DNA from: Cohnella zeiphila
GTDB taxonomy: Bacteria; Bacillota; Bacilli; Paenibacillales; Paenibacillaceae
DNA: 64,000 bases
NCBI RefSeq assembly: GCF_014212055.1
Contig: NZ_JACJVO010000018.1
Coordinates: 62,001 to 126,000 of the forward strand
Reading direction: 5' to 3'
This document shows positions 44,167 through 52,146 of the stretch, piece after piece (the first letter of the stretch is position 1; each line of letters begins with the position of its first letter). The position numbers and the translations under genes are program-made. The notes under the pieces are model-generated. The model had not been told where the DNA came from. It saw nothing but the letters and a program-made list of their open reading frames with translations, and searched no databases.

Positions 44167-45723
44167 TTAACGTCCGACTACTCCTGTACCATTAATTAGC
44201 TTGTCCAACACTTCATCCATGGTTGTCATGAATCGAGCTGCGGAACTATAAGCGTGTTGAAATTTAATCAGATCGGACATTTCTTCGTCCAGAGATACTC
44301 CACTTACGGACTGGCGATTGGAATCTGCCTGATCAACAAGCGCTTGTTGATTTGTCGTCTGGGTTGTAGCCGTCTCCGCCTGTACGCCAAGCTTTCCTAC
44401 GAGAGATTGAAAATAATCGTCCAACGTTCCTTCCGACACTGCATTATTCGAACTGCCGCTGATGACGAATTTCCCCGTCTTTAGTTGGGCTGCAAGCAAA
44501 GCCAACGTATTATTTCCGCTTACTACGGTTTCAGGCGACCCGCTTGTTCGCATAGAGGAAGCAATAAGGTTTGGATTTTTCTCGATGTCTGAGCTTAATT
44601 TGATGTTTGCTGCAGTAATCGTCCCGCCGTCCGATGCCACGAAGAAGTTTCCGGCTGCGGTTGCCGGCGACGTATTCGGTAAGTATCCCAATTTATGCAA
44701 ACCGTTCAGCCCTTTGACCGTAACGGTTAAATCGCTTGTCAATGTACGAGAGGCGCCGGTGTACGTTACCCCGTTCAGAACGGTACCCTCAGGCAATACG
44801 GTACCCGACGGAAGCGTTACGGTCACATCGCCGTTGACTAACGTGTTGGCCAGACTGTCCAACTGTTTCGAATAATCCGACACATAATTGTCTCTTGCAT
44901 AGAGTGCTCCGTAAACAGAGCCGCCCTTTAAATCGCCTGATTGAAAAGCCGTCTCAAGGGAAGCCGCGGAAACGGTCGTCGAATTCTCCCCATCGACCAG
45001 CGTTGTCCCGCCCATTGCAACCGTGTATCCCATATCGCCCTCGGTGACTGTAACATTGACCAGTTTCGACAATTGGTCGACGTACAGATCCCGTTGGTCG
45101 CGCAAGTCATTGGCATTGTCTCCAAGAGACTCCACTTTATGAATCTGCAGGTTCAGATCGGCTATCGATGAGCCGAGCGAGTTAATCTTATCGGAATCTA
45201 GCGCGACGCTTGTTGTCAAATCAGAACTTAAATCGCTAAGCTGCCCGCTCATTTGATTAAAAGTTTGGGCCAGTGAAATGGCATTCTGCGCAACGACCGA
45301 ACGTCCCGAAATATTCTCGGGGTCATTGCTGAGGTCCGACCAGGAACTCCAGAACTTGTCGATCAATTCCCTAAGCCCAGAATCGGAAGGCTCATTGAAA
45401 ACTTGCTGCAGTTTGTCCAGCGTATCCGATTGAACTTCCGTGCTGCCCAGCGCTTGATTTTGATTGCGGAACTGATCATCTAAAAATGTAGTCCGGATTC
45501 TCGTAATAGAATCAAACTCTACCCCTGTTCCCAATTGACCAGGAGTGTTCGATCTGTTCATCCCATATGCCTCAATCGATCTGGATGTAACCAGATTGAC
45601 ACGTTGGCGCGAATAGCCTTCCGTGTCGACGTTAGCAATATTGTGACCGGCTGTATTTAAAGCGGCTTGGTGGGCGAATAGGCTTCTCTTGGAAGTCTCG
45701 ATTCCGAGAAATGTCGATGGCAC
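44167..45723 (-). CDS. flgK: Flagellar hook-associated protein FlgK (HAP1), GTG start
   Basis: The 518-residue first junction protein between hook and filament. STFLGIETSKRSLFAHQAAL and TAGHNIANVDTEGYSRQRVN near 22-41 are the rod/hook protein signature, and the end SLDEEMSDLIKFQHAYSSAA is typical. GTG at 45723 has AAGGAGGA upstream. It stands in the usual order flgM-flgN-flgK-flgL. Confidence 0.97.
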   Translation of the reverse strand: MPSTFLGIETSKRSLFAHQAALNTAGHNIANVDTEGYSRQRVNLVTSRSIEAYGMNRSNTPGQLGTGVEFDSITRIRTTFLDDQFRNQNQALGSTEVQSDTLDKLQQVFNEPSDSGLRELIDKFWSSWSDLSNDPENISGRSVVAQNAISLAQTFNQMSGQLSDLSSDLTTSVALDSDKINSLGSSIADLNLQIHKVESLGDNANDLRDQRDLYVDQLSKLVNVTVTEGDMGYTVAMGGTTLVDGENSTTVSAASLETAFQSGDLKGGSVYGALYARDNYVSDYSKQLDSLANTLVNGDVTVTLPSGTVLPEGTVLNGVTYTGASRTLTSDLTVTVKGLNGLHKLGYLPNTSPATAAGNFFVASDGGTITAANIKLSSDIEKNPNLIASSMRTSGSPETVVSGNNTLALLAAQLKTGKFVISGSSNNAVSEGTLDDYFQSLVGKLGVQAETATTQTTNQQALVDQADSNRQSVSGVSLDEEMSDLIKFQHAYSSAARFMTTMDEVLDKLINGTGVVGR

Positions 45724-45756
45724 TGTTAGACATCCTCCTTAAAGAATTTGATTATG

Positions 45757-46260
45757 TTAAATTCGGGAATCAAACAAGCCGTTGCGTCCCCGTCCATTAT
45801 TCTGGTTGATAGGATGCTGGTAAACAAACCCTTCGTTGGGGTCTTCTATCATGAGTCCGATCGAAAATTCGGTAAAATCAATCGCCTGCCGGGCCAATTG
45901 CTGATTCATTTCATTGATTCTCTTTAATTGGTGAAGCGATTCCGAAAGCTTCTGCTTGATTTTCAAAAAGGATTGCTTGAAATTCGGATCGCTGACGGCG
46001 CGAATAAGTTGATCGATTTGGGTCATCGGTCCTTGAAAGCCAACGCTCTTCATATAAGAAGCCGTCTCTTGAATGCGGCGCTGCTCCAACTCCTCGGCCT
46101 GCCTTGTCAATTTCCGCTCTTTTTGAACGATGGCGTTCAGTTGGTCGATTTGGTTATGAATCAGCGTTTCTGTTTTTTCCTTCTCAATGACCAGAAGTTG
46201 ATCATAGATATCAGATTGCTGTTGGAGAGTATCCAAAATGCATTGAACCGTCAATTCCAT
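45757..46260 (-). CDS. flgN: FlgN-type export chaperone for FlgK/FlgL
   Basis: A 167-residue helical protein with long coiled-coil stretches (LVIEKEKTETLIHNQIDQLN, KERKLTRQAEELEQRR) and family-type end (NQQLARQAIDFTEF). FlgN keeps FlgK and FlgL ready for export. The start is ambiguous: ATG 46260 directly abuts GGAGGG, whereas an in-frame TTG six bases downstream has ideal spacing. It lies 14 bases after flgM and 33 bases before flgK. Confidence 0.88.
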   Translation of the reverse strand: MELTVQCILDTLQQQSDIYDQLLVIEKEKTETLIHNQIDQLNAIVQKERKLTRQAEELEQRRIQETASYMKSVGFQGPMTQIDQLIRAVSDPNFKQSFLKIKQKLSESLHQLKRINEMNQQLARQAIDFTEFSIGLMIEDPNEGFVYQHPINQNNGRGRNGLFDSRI

Positions 46261-46274
46261 CCCTCCAACGAAGC

Positions 46275-46538
46275 TTATTTAAGATAAGGAAGCAGCTTCT
46301 CGGCAATCTTCCCGGCGTCCACGAAGTAAGTTCCGGATTTCACCTGGCTTTTCAACGATTCGATCTTGTCCGCGCGCTCCGCGTCCGACTTCCCTTGAGC
46401 CCCGAGCAGTTCCTTCGCTTCTTCGGAGATTTGAAGCTGATCCCGGCGGCTTCCGGAGGAGCCGGTCCGGACCCGAGTGTCCGTCGTCGGACTGTAGCTC
46501 TTATACATGCCGATGCGCTGTGTATCGTTAATCTTCAA
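46275..46538 (-). CDS. flgM: Anti-sigma-D factor FlgM (TTG start)
   Basis: An 87-residue protein that binds sigma-D until the hook is finished, then is exported. The N-terminus KINDTQRIGMYKSY and the C-terminal sigma-binding half (RADKIESLKSQVKSGTYFVD, AGKIAEKLLPYLK) are characteristic. Start TTG at 46538 with GAGGTGA upstream; the ATG at residue 11 would remove the conserved KIN start. A terminator with an overlapping sigma-D-like promoter precedes the gene, so it heads the flgM-flgN-flgK-flgL-yviE-fliW-csrA unit. Confidence 0.93.
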   Translation of the reverse strand: MKINDTQRIGMYKSYSPTTDTRVRTGSSGSRRDQLQISEEAKELLGAQGKSDAERADKIESLKSQVKSGTYFVDAGKIAEKLLPYLK

Positions 46539-46565
46539 GTCGTCACCTCATTGGGTTTCCGGCCA

Positions 46566-46602
46566 TAAAAAAACCGATAATCTCTTAGGAGTATTATCGG
46601 TT
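46566..46602 (-). terminator. Intrinsic terminator between yvyF and flgM
   Basis: Minus-strand ACCGATAAT pairs with ATTATCGGT and runs into TTTTTTT. It ends the comF-yvyF transcript about 75 bases after the yvyF stop codon. Confidence 0.9.
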
Positions 46603-46621
46603 ACCATTTATCGAATTTTTA
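46594..46621 (-). promoter_or_regulatory. Possible sigma-D promoter of flgM inside the terminator stem
   Basis: Minus-strand TAAA (46621-46618), 16 bases, then ACCGATAA (46601-46594), one base longer in spacing than the ideal sigma-D promoter. The -10 is the left arm of the terminator hairpin. B. subtilis flgM is also read from a sigma-D promoter at this place. Confidence 0.5.
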
Positions 46622-46676
46622 GAAGACCGGTGAAAAAGACGGCTTCGGGCAATCGAATCGTTCTTTCGATCTAAAT

Positions 46677-47096
46677 CTATTCGCGCTCCCGCAGACGATC
46701 GCCTATCTGATACGTTGCGCCGTTCCGCAGTTCGTTCATCCTCCGGGCTTTCAGCGTCTCGTCCGTCTCCAGGTTGCGCACCTCCGTGCGGAGGCGGGAG
46801 CGGCAGTTGTCGCACATATTCCCGTCCCGGATCAGGACGCCGCACACTTCGCACGGATAGGACAGATTGGGCGCGTTATAGAGAGAAATCCGCCCTTCCC
46901 TGATAAAACGCGTAATCTGCTTGATCGACACCCCCGTGTCTTCGGACAGCACGGTAATCGTCGCGCCTTTGTTTTTGCGCAGGTATTCGATGCACACTTC
47001 GTACTCCGCTTCCAGCTCTTTATAGCAATTCTGGCAAATGTCGCGGAAATGTCGGGCGAACAGCTTGCCGCAGCGCGGACAGTTGGCCAAGTCCAT
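46677..47096 (-). CDS. yvyF: TIGR03826 family flagellar-region protein (YvyF-like)
   Basis: A 139-residue protein found upstream of flgM in Bacillales. Two zinc-ribbon-like pairs flank a helix-turn-helix: CPRCGKLF (residues 5-12), CQNC near 20, then TVLSEDTGVSIKQITRFIRE near 47-66, then CEVCGVLI and CDNCR (about 80-98). It may regulate flgM; function is not proven. The ATG at 47096 gives the usual start MDLANCPRCG; the longer frame to 47150 has no ribosome site. Confidence 0.9.
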   Translation of the reverse strand: MDLANCPRCGKLFARHFRDICQNCYKELEAEYEVCIEYLRKNKGATITVLSEDTGVSIKQITRFIREGRISLYNAPNLSYPCEVCGVLIRDGNMCDNCRSRLRTEVRNLETDETLKARRMNELRNGATYQIGDRLRERE

Positions 47097-47191
47097 CTGG
47101 CGCTCTCTCCTCTCGACCTCGGTCGACATCATCTGACGGTTTTGTACCATTGTACCCCATTTTTTGGGGAAACGATAGTTTTTTTGAGCCG

Positions 47192-48025
47192 TCAGGATCG
47201 GGCCCAGAGCGCCCCGTATATCTCGCAGCCGGGATAGCCTCTACGCAGGACCGAAGCGCATTCGTTCATCGTGCTGCCGGTCGTATAGATGTCGTCGACC
47301 AGCAAGATGCGCAGCGGCCTGGCGGAGGCGCCAGGAAGAGGACGGGGATAGGCGGAAGCGGAAAAAGGAACCGAGGTCGGCACCGTCCCTGCCATCGCGT
47401 AAGGTACGTTTCGCTCCTCTAACAGCGCGAACGTTCCCTTCATATCTTCCAGCCGATCTTTGCGGGACTTAAAGCTTTGCTTCTCGGTGTGCCGGGCCCT
47501 CCGAAGCATCGGCTCATATGGCAATCCATACCATTGCGCGACTCGCCGGGACAACCGCTCCGCTTGATTGAAGCCCCGCTCCTCCAGCCTTCCTTCCGCC
47601 AGCGGCACGGAGGTGATGACGTCGACGCCGTCTTGCAGCGGGTTCAGCAGCATTTCGACGGCGGTGGACAGCATGGCCGCCAGAATCGGCTCCAGCTTCT
47701 CGAGGCCGCGATACTTGTAAACGGCAAGCCATTCCTTCATCGCATCGTCGTACCGAACCGCACCGCGGCAGCAGACGAAATGCCGCTCCCATCGCCTCAG
47801 ACAGTCGCCGCACCGCTCCGGCCTTCCGCAAACGGGGCAGGAAATGCTCAGAATCCACGGAATTCGCGCCAGGCATGAAGCGCATAGCGTTCGAAGCGCT
47901 TTGCGCGGACCGGCGTTCCGAACGGGCAAGAACGACGCCGCGCGATACCGGCTGTCCCGGCCGCAGATCAAGCATGTCTCCCCGCCGACGCTGAGCAAAC
48001 CGTGCAGCTTTTCCGCCCACTTCAT
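47192..48025 (-). CDS. comFC: Competence protein ComFC, phosphoribosyltransferase-like
   Basis: A 277-residue protein needed for handling single-stranded DNA in natural transformation, together with ComFA. The N-terminal zinc fingers CLICGRD, CASCLARIP, CPVCGRPERCGDC (about 18-75) and the C-terminal PRPP motif ILLVDDIYTTGST near 245 are intact. The insert VPTSVPFSASAYPRPLPGAS near 225 is a Ser/Pro-rich loop. ATG at 48025 overlaps the comFA stop (ATGA). comFB, present between comFA and comFC in B. subtilis, is absent. Confidence 0.95.
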   Translation of the reverse strand: MKWAEKLHGLLSVGGETCLICGRDSRYRAASFLPVRNAGPRKALRTLCASCLARIPWILSISCPVCGRPERCGDCLRRWERHFVCCRGAVRYDDAMKEWLAVYKYRGLEKLEPILAAMLSTAVEMLLNPLQDGVDVITSVPLAEGRLEERGFNQAERLSRRVAQWYGLPYEPMLRRARHTEKQSFKSRKDRLEDMKGTFALLEERNVPYAMAGTVPTSVPFSASAYPRPLPGASARPLRILLVDDIYTTGSTMNECASVLRRGYPGCEIYGALWARS

Positions 48026-50103
48026 CGGGCCGTCGCCTCCTTCAGCATAAAGCCCTTCTTTCGCGCCAGGCGGTTCATGGCGGTGATTTGGCCGATGGCT
48101 CCCCGTTGGGATTGCGATAAGTAAGAGGAGCAAAAGATGACTTTTCCGTGCGGATCGTCTGCGGAACGGCCCGCCCGCCCCGCCATCTGCACGAGCGCGG
48201 CTTCGTCGAACTGAGCCTGCTCCGCCTCCAGGATGAACACATCGCTTCGCGGAATCGTCACCCCCCGCTCCAGAATGGTCGTCGTCACCAGAATGCGCAG
48301 CTCCGCGGCGCGAAAAGCGCTCACTTTCAACGCGCGCGCTTCGTCGACGGACGACGTTCCGTCTATGGCCTCAGGCGCGAGACCGAATTCGTCGGCATGC
48401 CGCCGGAGCAACTCCACAAGCGGCGCCACATGTTTGATGTAAGGCACGAAGAGAAAAAGCTGCGCCCCACGTTCAACGGACCGGACGATCGCCTTGGCAA
48501 GAGCGGGGGGCAGATGGCCTTTCCGCACCCAGCGCTTCATTGGCGGCATGCCCAGCCGGCGAGGAACCGGCAAGGGATGACGGTGATAGCGCACCGGCAC
48601 CCGCGCGCACGGCTGACTTCCGCGCCGAACGGCCCGCTGCAAAGCCGGCGGAGGCGTGGCGCTGAGCAGAACCGTAGCGCCGGCGGGTTTACGGGCTTTA
48701 ACCGCCGCAAAGTGCAGCAGGGGATCGTTATGGTAGGGGAAGGCATCCAACTCGTCAATCAAAACCAGGTCGAACGCCTCCTGAAAACGAAAGAGCTGAT
48801 GCGTAGTGGCGAGCGTCAGACCGGCGTTCCGCCATCGGTCCTCGCTGCCTCCGTAAAGAACCGCCATGCTGTCGTTCGGGAACGCCTTTGCCAGCCTAGG
48901 AGCCAACTCCAGCACAACGTCCCTACGAGGCGTCGCCACCAGCGCCCGGCCTCCCGCTCGCAGCACAGTCTCGAGCAATGGGAAGATCATCTCTGTTTTG
49001 CCCGCTCCCGTAACCGCCCACAAAAGAAAGCTTCGGTCGAAGGTAAAGGGCTGCCCGGCTCGTAGTGTGAGCAGCTTGCGCAAGGGCGAAAGGAAGTGTT
49101 GGCCGGGACGGCTTGGCACATTGTGCCGCTCGACGGGGCGAGTCTCCGGCAGGCGAGCAGGCGCGGCTGCGAAGGCATTCTCGCGCAGGAAGCGGACGGC
49201 GTCCGTCGACGCGCTCCGCTGCGCGGGACTGAGCCCCCAGCGGTCCAGGACCGCGTCCGGGGCTGCATCCTGCTGCTCCGCCGATACCGGCGGCGCAAGC
49301 AAGAGCTGCTCGCGAGGCGCGGCGCCGAGGGCGAGCAGGCCGCATTCGCGGCTGCGGCCTAGCGTGGCGCACGCCTCGCAAACGGCGCAGCCGCTTCGCC
49401 CGCACGAGGCGCACCGCGTGCGGCGCATGCGCTCTTCGCCGCTGCCGCATCGCCGGCAGCGCAGGGCGCGGCTTCGCCGCGCCGAACCGGCCGCCGCAGG
49501 CTGCACGGCGGCCCTAAGCCGGGCCGCGCCCAGCAGCGCGGCCAATTGCAGGGCGCGAAGCGCCTCCGGCTCTTCGCGCAGCGAGGACTCCGCCAGCAGA
49601 GCGGTGGCTTCCTCGCGCAAGAGCGAGCGGCCGCGCAGGCATTCGCCCGCCTGCCGCGCCGCCTTTGCCATCGCCTCGAGCTTCCCAGCCTCGAGGCCTT
49701 CAGCCGCCACCCACGCCTCGCCCGCCGCGCCGCCTCGTCCCTCCCGCCTCCCGAGCCGTTCCGTCTCGATCGGCCATTCCTGTGCCGCGCGGATCTCCCG
49801 CTGTGCCTCCTCGTCGGCTGCCGCGCCGCAAGCCGCTTCCCAAGCCATGCCGATCGCTCTCTTCATCTCGCAAGCCGCCTCCTCCACTTCCGCAGCTCCC
49901 GCCGCTTTTGCGCGAAGCCGTTCCGTCAACCACGCGGCCGCCGACTCCGCGATCCCGAGCGGCAGGCTTGCCTTAGTTCGAATCGCGATAGCCGTCGAAT
50001 CCTCTCTTGCCAGACTCCAATAACCGGCATCCACTTCCCACGCCACCGTCCAGCGAACCTCCCAGCCCTTCCCCATCGTCATCGCATATAGAATCGCCTT
50101 CAT
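48022..50103 (-). CDS. comFA: Competence DNA-uptake helicase ComFA, with long N-terminal extension
   Basis: An ATP-dependent DEAD-type translocase on the cytoplasmic side of the DNA-uptake channel. The 693 residues are about 230 more than B. subtilis ComFA (463); the extra part is an Ala/Arg/Glu-rich N-terminal region (about 1-210). Then follow the zinc cluster LRCRRCGSGEERMRRTRCAS-CGRSGC with further cysteines (about 215-250), Walker A AVTGAGKTEM near 370, DELD near 465 and the motif-VI region QMAGRAGRSADDPHG near 650. ATG at 50103 has GGAGGAAAGG upstream; the open frame to 50226 is rejected. Confidence 0.95.
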   Translation of the reverse strand: MKAILYAMTMGKGWEVRWTVAWEVDAGYWSLAREDSTAIAIRTKASLPLGIAESAAAWLTERLRAKAAGAAEVEEAACEMKRAIGMAWEAACGAAADEEAQREIRAAQEWPIETERLGRREGRGGAAGEAWVAAEGLEAGKLEAMAKAARQAGECLRGRSLLREEATALLAESSLREEPEALRALQLAALLGAARLRAAVQPAAAGSARRSRALRCRRCGSGEERMRRTRCASCGRSGCAVCEACATLGRSRECGLLALGAAPREQLLLAPPVSAEQQDAAPDAVLDRWGLSPAQRSASTDAVRFLRENAFAAAPARLPETRPVERHNVPSRPGQHFLSPLRKLLTLRAGQPFTFDRSFLLWAVTGAGKTEMIFPLLETVLRAGGRALVATPRRDVVLELAPRLAKAFPNDSMAVLYGGSEDRWRNAGLTLATTHQLFRFQEAFDLVLIDELDAFPYHNDPLLHFAAVKARKPAGATVLLSATPPPALQRAVRRGSQPCARVPVRYHRHPLPVPRRLGMPPMKRWVRKGHLPPALAKAIVRSVERGAQLFLFVPYIKHVAPLVELLRRHADEFGLAPEAIDGTSSVDEARALKVSAFRAAELRILVTTTILERGVTIPRSDVFILEAEQAQFDEAALVQMAGRAGRSADDPHGKVIFCSSYLSQSQRGAIGQITAMNRLARKKGFMLKEATAR

Positions 50104-50167
50104 TGCCCTTTCCTCCTCGTGCATCAATGTGATCTTCCATACAGGTTTCTTCCCAGCAACACAAAAC

Positions 50168-50214
50168 AAAAAAGCACGCCCTCGAATCGCTCTACGCGAT
50201 CCAAGAGTGTGCTT
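50168..50214 (-). terminator. Bidirectional-looking hairpin terminator upstream of comFA
   Basis: Minus-strand AAGCACACTC and GAGGGCGTGCTT enclose GATCGC/GCGATT, followed by TTTTTTG. It ends a minus-strand transcript from further upstream, probably that of the membrane protein at 50454. The 240 bases between the hairpin and 50454 show nothing else. Confidence 0.8.
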
Positions 50215-50453
50215 CACCCTCAGCATTTATGTTTTTGCAGACTACTCATCCGGCCAACAGAAATCTGCTCTAATCGGTTGGATCTTCCACACCTGTAGCT
50301 CTATTTTCTTAAGCCGCTTCTAGTAGCTCGCCGATCGTTCGAGTCTAAGCGACGATCTGCAAGGTGATCATCACCCCGAAACTGCTACAAGTGTTCTCAT
50401 TATACTCCGAGCCTCGGCCGCGGACAACCGCCGAATCTTGCGGTTCCGTTCCG

Positions 50454-50837
50454 TCAAACGCCTCTTCGCCCTCGAAAACGCCGGATTGCTCCCAAAGATA
50501 AATCGATCCGAAATCCTTCCGCACGCGCCGCTTCCGGTTCCGCCTCCGCCTCTTCCCTCCGCCATTCGACGTCCGAGCTGTGGCGGGCAAACTTTTCGAC
50601 GATGGGCTGCGTCTCGTCCGACGAATTCCGAAGCAGCACGGTAATGGCCAAATCCGTTCCGCTCCTTCGCGAATAGGCCTGCATTGACCGCAAATACCCC
50701 TCGATCTGGGCTTGATGGTTCCCGGCCACGAGAACGTATCGGCTCGCTTCCGCTTTACTGCGGTGACTGGCAACCCAGTGCGCATAAAGAACGGCAAGCG
50801 CATACACTGCGATAATCCCCAACAATTCAGCCAGCAT
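50454..50837 (-). CDS. Small membrane-anchored hypothetical protein
   Basis: A 127-residue protein that I do not recognise. It starts with one transmembrane helix (AELLGIIAVYALAVLYAHWV, residues 3-22), then a soluble domain with HQAQIEGYLRSMQAYSRRSG near 41-60, the strand TDLAITVLLRNSSDETQPIV near 61-80 and an acidic, Arg-rich tail. The type I or II topology is open. SD GGAGGTGG lies before ATG 50837. The last 20 codons (RFRGRRGV end) look atypical, and another frame stays open 110 bases further, so a small frameshift near 50520 is possible. It lies between comFA and the divergent endonuclease gene. Confidence 0.65.
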   Translation of the reverse strand: MLAELLGIIAVYALAVLYAHWVASHRSKAEASRYVLVAGNHQAQIEGYLRSMQAYSRRSGTDLAITVLLRNSSDETQPIVEKFARHSSDVEWRREEAEAEPEAARAEGFRIDLSLGAIRRFRGRRGV

Positions 50838-50947
50838 GGGGCCACCTCCTTCAGGCGCCTTCCCGCTTCGCATTCAGCCTGGAAAGCCGTTATTCAGGTG
50901 CGATACTATATGCCGCCGACGCCTCGTTCGTTCCTCCGTTCGCCCGG

Positions 50948-50977
50948 TTGACAGCCCCCGTCTTGCCGCGATATGAT
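50948..50977 (+). promoter_or_regulatory. Sigma-A promoter of the endonuclease leader
   Basis: Consensus TTGACA (50948-50953), 18 bases, TATGAT (50972-50977). Transcription would start near 50984, about 90 bases before the endonuclease ATG. Confidence 0.75.
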
Positions 50978-50995
50978 TTTCCCACAGGAAGGGTC

Positions 50996-51076
50996 GTGAA
51001 GAACACGCCGCTCGTCCCGTTGTTTCGCAACGGACAGCGGTTTTTTTGCGTCCATTGTCGGGAGGGCCATTTATGA
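50996..51076 (+). CDS. Putative leader peptide upstream of the endonuclease gene
   Basis: GTG at 50996, preceded by AGGAAGGG, opens 26 codons (MKNTPLVPLFRNGQRFFCV, then HCREGHL) whose TGA stop overlaps the endonuclease ATG (ATGA). The CVHC pair is notable. Its coding region contains the terminator hairpin 51008-51047, so a ribosome on it would prevent the hairpin from forming. Either a translated leader that couples and attenuates the downstream gene, or chance. No family is recognised. Confidence 0.45.
   Translation: MKNTPLVPLFRNGQRFFCVHCREGHL
51008..51047 (+). terminator. Intrinsic terminator (attenuator candidate) in the endonuclease leader
   Basis: CCGCT and CCGTTG pair with CAACGG and AGCGG, and TTTTTTT follows (51041-51047). 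It stands between the promoter at 50948 and the ATG at 51073 on the same strand, so most transcripts should stop here unless the hairpin is opened. Confidence 0.8.
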
Positions 51077-51762
51077 ACAAGGAATTTGCCAAAGCGCACG
51101 CCGAATATTTGCAGGGACATCTGAAGCGTCGCCAGGGGGAGAATCGAAGGAGACTCGAAGTCGGGCATTCCCATGCCGAGAAGATGTTTTTGGAAAAGGT
51201 CTGGTGGCCATCATTCGGTCATTTTGAGCATTTGCAGCCGGAGTATGAAGTGGCCGATTTTCGCGATGGCAGCCGCTATCTTGATTTTGCCTGGATCCGG
51301 AACGGCGCTCGCCTGGCGATTGAGATCGATGGCTACGACGCCCACCAGCGCCATGCCGGCAAACAGAAGTTCTCGGACGATCGGATTCGCCAAAATCACC
51401 TGGTCCTGGATAAGTGGGACATTCTGCGCTTTGCCTACGACGACGTAAAGGAACGTCCCCGCATGTGCGTCCAAATGATTCAGCAATATATGGGCGGCGT
51501 TTTGAGCAGCGCCATACAGCCCATATTGGCTCCCTTGACTGCAGAAGAAAGAGAGATTATAAGAATGGCCGCTAAACTCGCTCCTAACTCCTTTGTTCCG
51601 GGAGCCATCTGCGAGCTGATAGGGGTCGAGGGCCAGAAAGCCCGCAAGCTTCTTCACAACCTCGTACGACAGCGCCTGCTCGTTCCAGCCGGGAGGGGGG
51701 AGGCGCGAATCTGCAAGTATAGACTGGCTTCGGAGCTTAATCTGAGGCACATTTTGCAATAA
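51073..51762 (+). CDS. PD-(D/E)XK endonuclease-domain protein with C-terminal winged helix
   Basis: A 229-residue protein on the plus strand, against the general direction. The N-terminal domain resembles DUF559/Vsr-type nucleases: HSHAEKMFLEKVWW near 34-47 (Glu), RYLDFAWI near 71-78 (Asp), LAIEIDGYDAHQ near 84-95 (ExD) and WDILRFAYDDV near 117-127. The C-terminal part (about 155-229; LTAEEREIIRMAAKL, EGQKARKLLHNLVRQRLLVPA) looks like a winged helix for DNA binding. The target is unknown; a role in DNA repair or defence is possible. GGGAGGG precedes the ATG. Its control leader is described separately. Confidence 0.8.
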   Translation: MNKEFAKAHAEYLQGHLKRRQGENRRRLEVGHSHAEKMFLEKVWWPSFGHFEHLQPEYEVADFRDGSRYLDFAWIRNGARLAIEIDGYDAHQRHAGKQKFSDDRIRQNHLVLDKWDILRFAYDDVKERPRMCVQMIQQYMGGVLSSAIQPILAPLTAEEREIIRMAAKLAPNSFVPGAICELIGVEGQKARKLLHNLVRQRLLVPAGRGEARICKYRLASELNLRHILQ

Positions 51763-51798
51763 CCCGTACGCATTTCGCAAGCCGCTGTAGCTCATCAT

Positions 51799-52000
51799 AC
51801 GATATAAAACATCGTTAATCCTTCTCTCCCTACTCGACTTTCCTACTTTAACGATGGTTCATAGCGTATGCGAAGCACTTTCTCGGCCGAGCGCGATCAA
51901 TCCGCGCTCCATGCGATGCAAAACATCGCTAGCGCGCATGTACCCGGCCCACCATGCGCTTACGATGTTTTACAACGTATGCGAAGCACTTCCGCCGCTC
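51799..52000. repeat. Short dispersed repeats in the degU-endonuclease gap
   Basis: The 384 bases between 51762 and 52147 contain no gene. ACGATG.TT.A...CGTATG and CGAAGCACTT occur twice, 111 bases apart (51851-51880 and 51962-51991). The small dyad CGATN2-4AAAACATCG appears at 51800 and 51912 and, inverted, at 51963. A hairpin GGGGAC-CGT-GTCCCC lies at 52124-52138, just after degU, without a T-run. No CRISPR or transposon structure is visible. Confidence 0.5.
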
Positions 52001-52146
52001 CTGTCAAACAAATCGCGGCCCCCAACCGCCGAGAGGCGATGAGAGCCGCGAGAGATGCTTTATGTACCACGGTGATACCGGTGACTCTTCTTCACATTTC
52101 CTCCCTTAGGCATTCAGATGGGGGACCGTGTCCCCGCTAACGGACC

